Positions 30,711 to 30,932 of a stretch of DNA of 30,932 bases are shown here, piece after piece; position 1 is the stretch's first letter; every line of letters starts with the position of its first letter. The DNA is taken from positions 1 through 30,932 of the forward strand of contig CAKSEH010000018.1 of NCBI GenBank assembly GCA_934446475.1, given 5' to 3'. The stretch is from an uncultured Eubacteriales bacterium (GTDB lineage: Bacteria > Bacillota > Clostridia > Oscillospirales > Acutalibacteraceae). The translations under genes and the position numbers were made by a program. The notes below the pieces were generated by a model that saw only the letters and a list, made by a program, of their open reading frames with translations, searched no databases and had not been told where the DNA came from.

Positions 30711-30751
30711 TAACGCTCTGCTTTGCTTGCAAATCACGCAAAGGAGCGTTA
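30711..30751. repeat. Dispersed hairpin repeat, copy 2
   Basis: TAACGCTC and CTTTGC pair with GCAAAG and GAGCGTTA, with a two-base bulge. The block 30727-30751 matches 16682-16706 at 24 of 25 bases. This accounts for part of the gene-free stretch 30612-30932; between it and repeat B I see no gene. Confidence 0.6.
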
Positions 30752-30852
30752 ATTCCTCTGCGTTAGGTTATATAACAGGATTGACATTTACTCTCGGGCA
30801 ATGCTGCCATAGCTTCAAGCTGCCGTAAAAAATCTTTGCTCTTTGGTTTGTT

Positions 30853-30932
30853 TTATGTTATAATAACCTCAAACCGTCGGCGCTTTGCTGCCGACGAAAT
30901 GCATTCGCATTTAAAAACATACTGTTTTTGTT
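30853..30932 (+). repeat. Structured 80-base repeat, copy B (runs to the window end)
   Basis: This is the second copy of the element at 29096-29175, in the same orientation and cut by the window end, so its 3' limit is unknown. It lacks the neighbouring -35 TTGTAA of copy A. By analogy a further gene, perhaps another glycosyltransferase, may begin beyond the window. Confidence 0.85.

Noticed and set aside
1..30932. CRISPR array, integrase or transposase
   Set aside because: No regularly spaced repeats and no recombinase motifs were found. The two repeat families are only present as pairs.

Overview
The window looks like chromosomal DNA of an anaerobic, low-to-mid GC Firmicute of the class Clostridia, probably a gut Oscillospiraceae/Ruminococcaceae-type organism. 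This rests on gene content: Rex, PerR with reverse rubrerythrin, LL-diaminopimelate aminotransferase, a FolT ECF component under a THF riboswitch, a tryptophan T-box, and the order mnmE-mnmG-rsmG-parB. Genus cannot be fixed from sequence alone. Most promoters are easy to read as TTGACA-N17-TATAAT variants.
Layout. 1-2718: tRNA-Val and a lemA / TPM-domain / D,D-carboxypeptidase cell-envelope operon, all leftward. 2858-6309: trpZ-trpY-trpX ABC importer, leftward, behind a T-box leader whose specifier reads UGG (Trp). 6306-9796: an AraC-type regulator divergent from a GH31 glycosidase, with paired direct repeats between them. 9885-10970: perR-reverse rubrerythrin operon with a PerR-box-like palindrome at its promoter. 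11004-12460: rex, then a THF riboswitch controlling folT. 12593-15522: dinB with its own promoter and LexA-like box, two small zinc-ribbon and sigma-like genes, and an oppositely oriented XRE repressor/ImmA-type protease pair. The control region between the two arms holds four similar operators and two face-to-face promoters. 15522-16599: manA. 16757-19570: a leftward amino-acid ABC importer behind a lysine riboswitch; its binding protein appears to be circularly permuted. 19609-21709: an Amt-PII fusion behind a leader with two terminator-like hairpins. 21821-26794: parB-like gene, rsmG, mnmG, mnmE, the cluster normally found near oriC in Firmicutes. 26974-29070: dapF-dapL. 29079-30932: a family 2 glycosyltransferase and a small membrane zinc-ribbon gene, bracketed by two 80-base repeats that are 75/80 identical.
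How the genes fit together. Much of the window is nutrient uptake controlled at the RNA level: tryptophan (T-box), folate (THF aptamer), lysine (L-box) and ammonium (leader hairpins). dapF-dapL complements lysine uptake with synthesis of DAP for lysine and peptidoglycan. PerR/rubrerythrin and Rex cover peroxide and NADH/NAD+ sensing. The XRE/ImmA block is the only clearly phage- or ICE-like part, and no integrase, transposase or CRISPR array is visible. The strongest candidates for something new are the permuted lysine-class binding protein, the XRE/ImmA face-to-face switch beside dinB, and the repeated structured 5' element around the glycosyltransferase.
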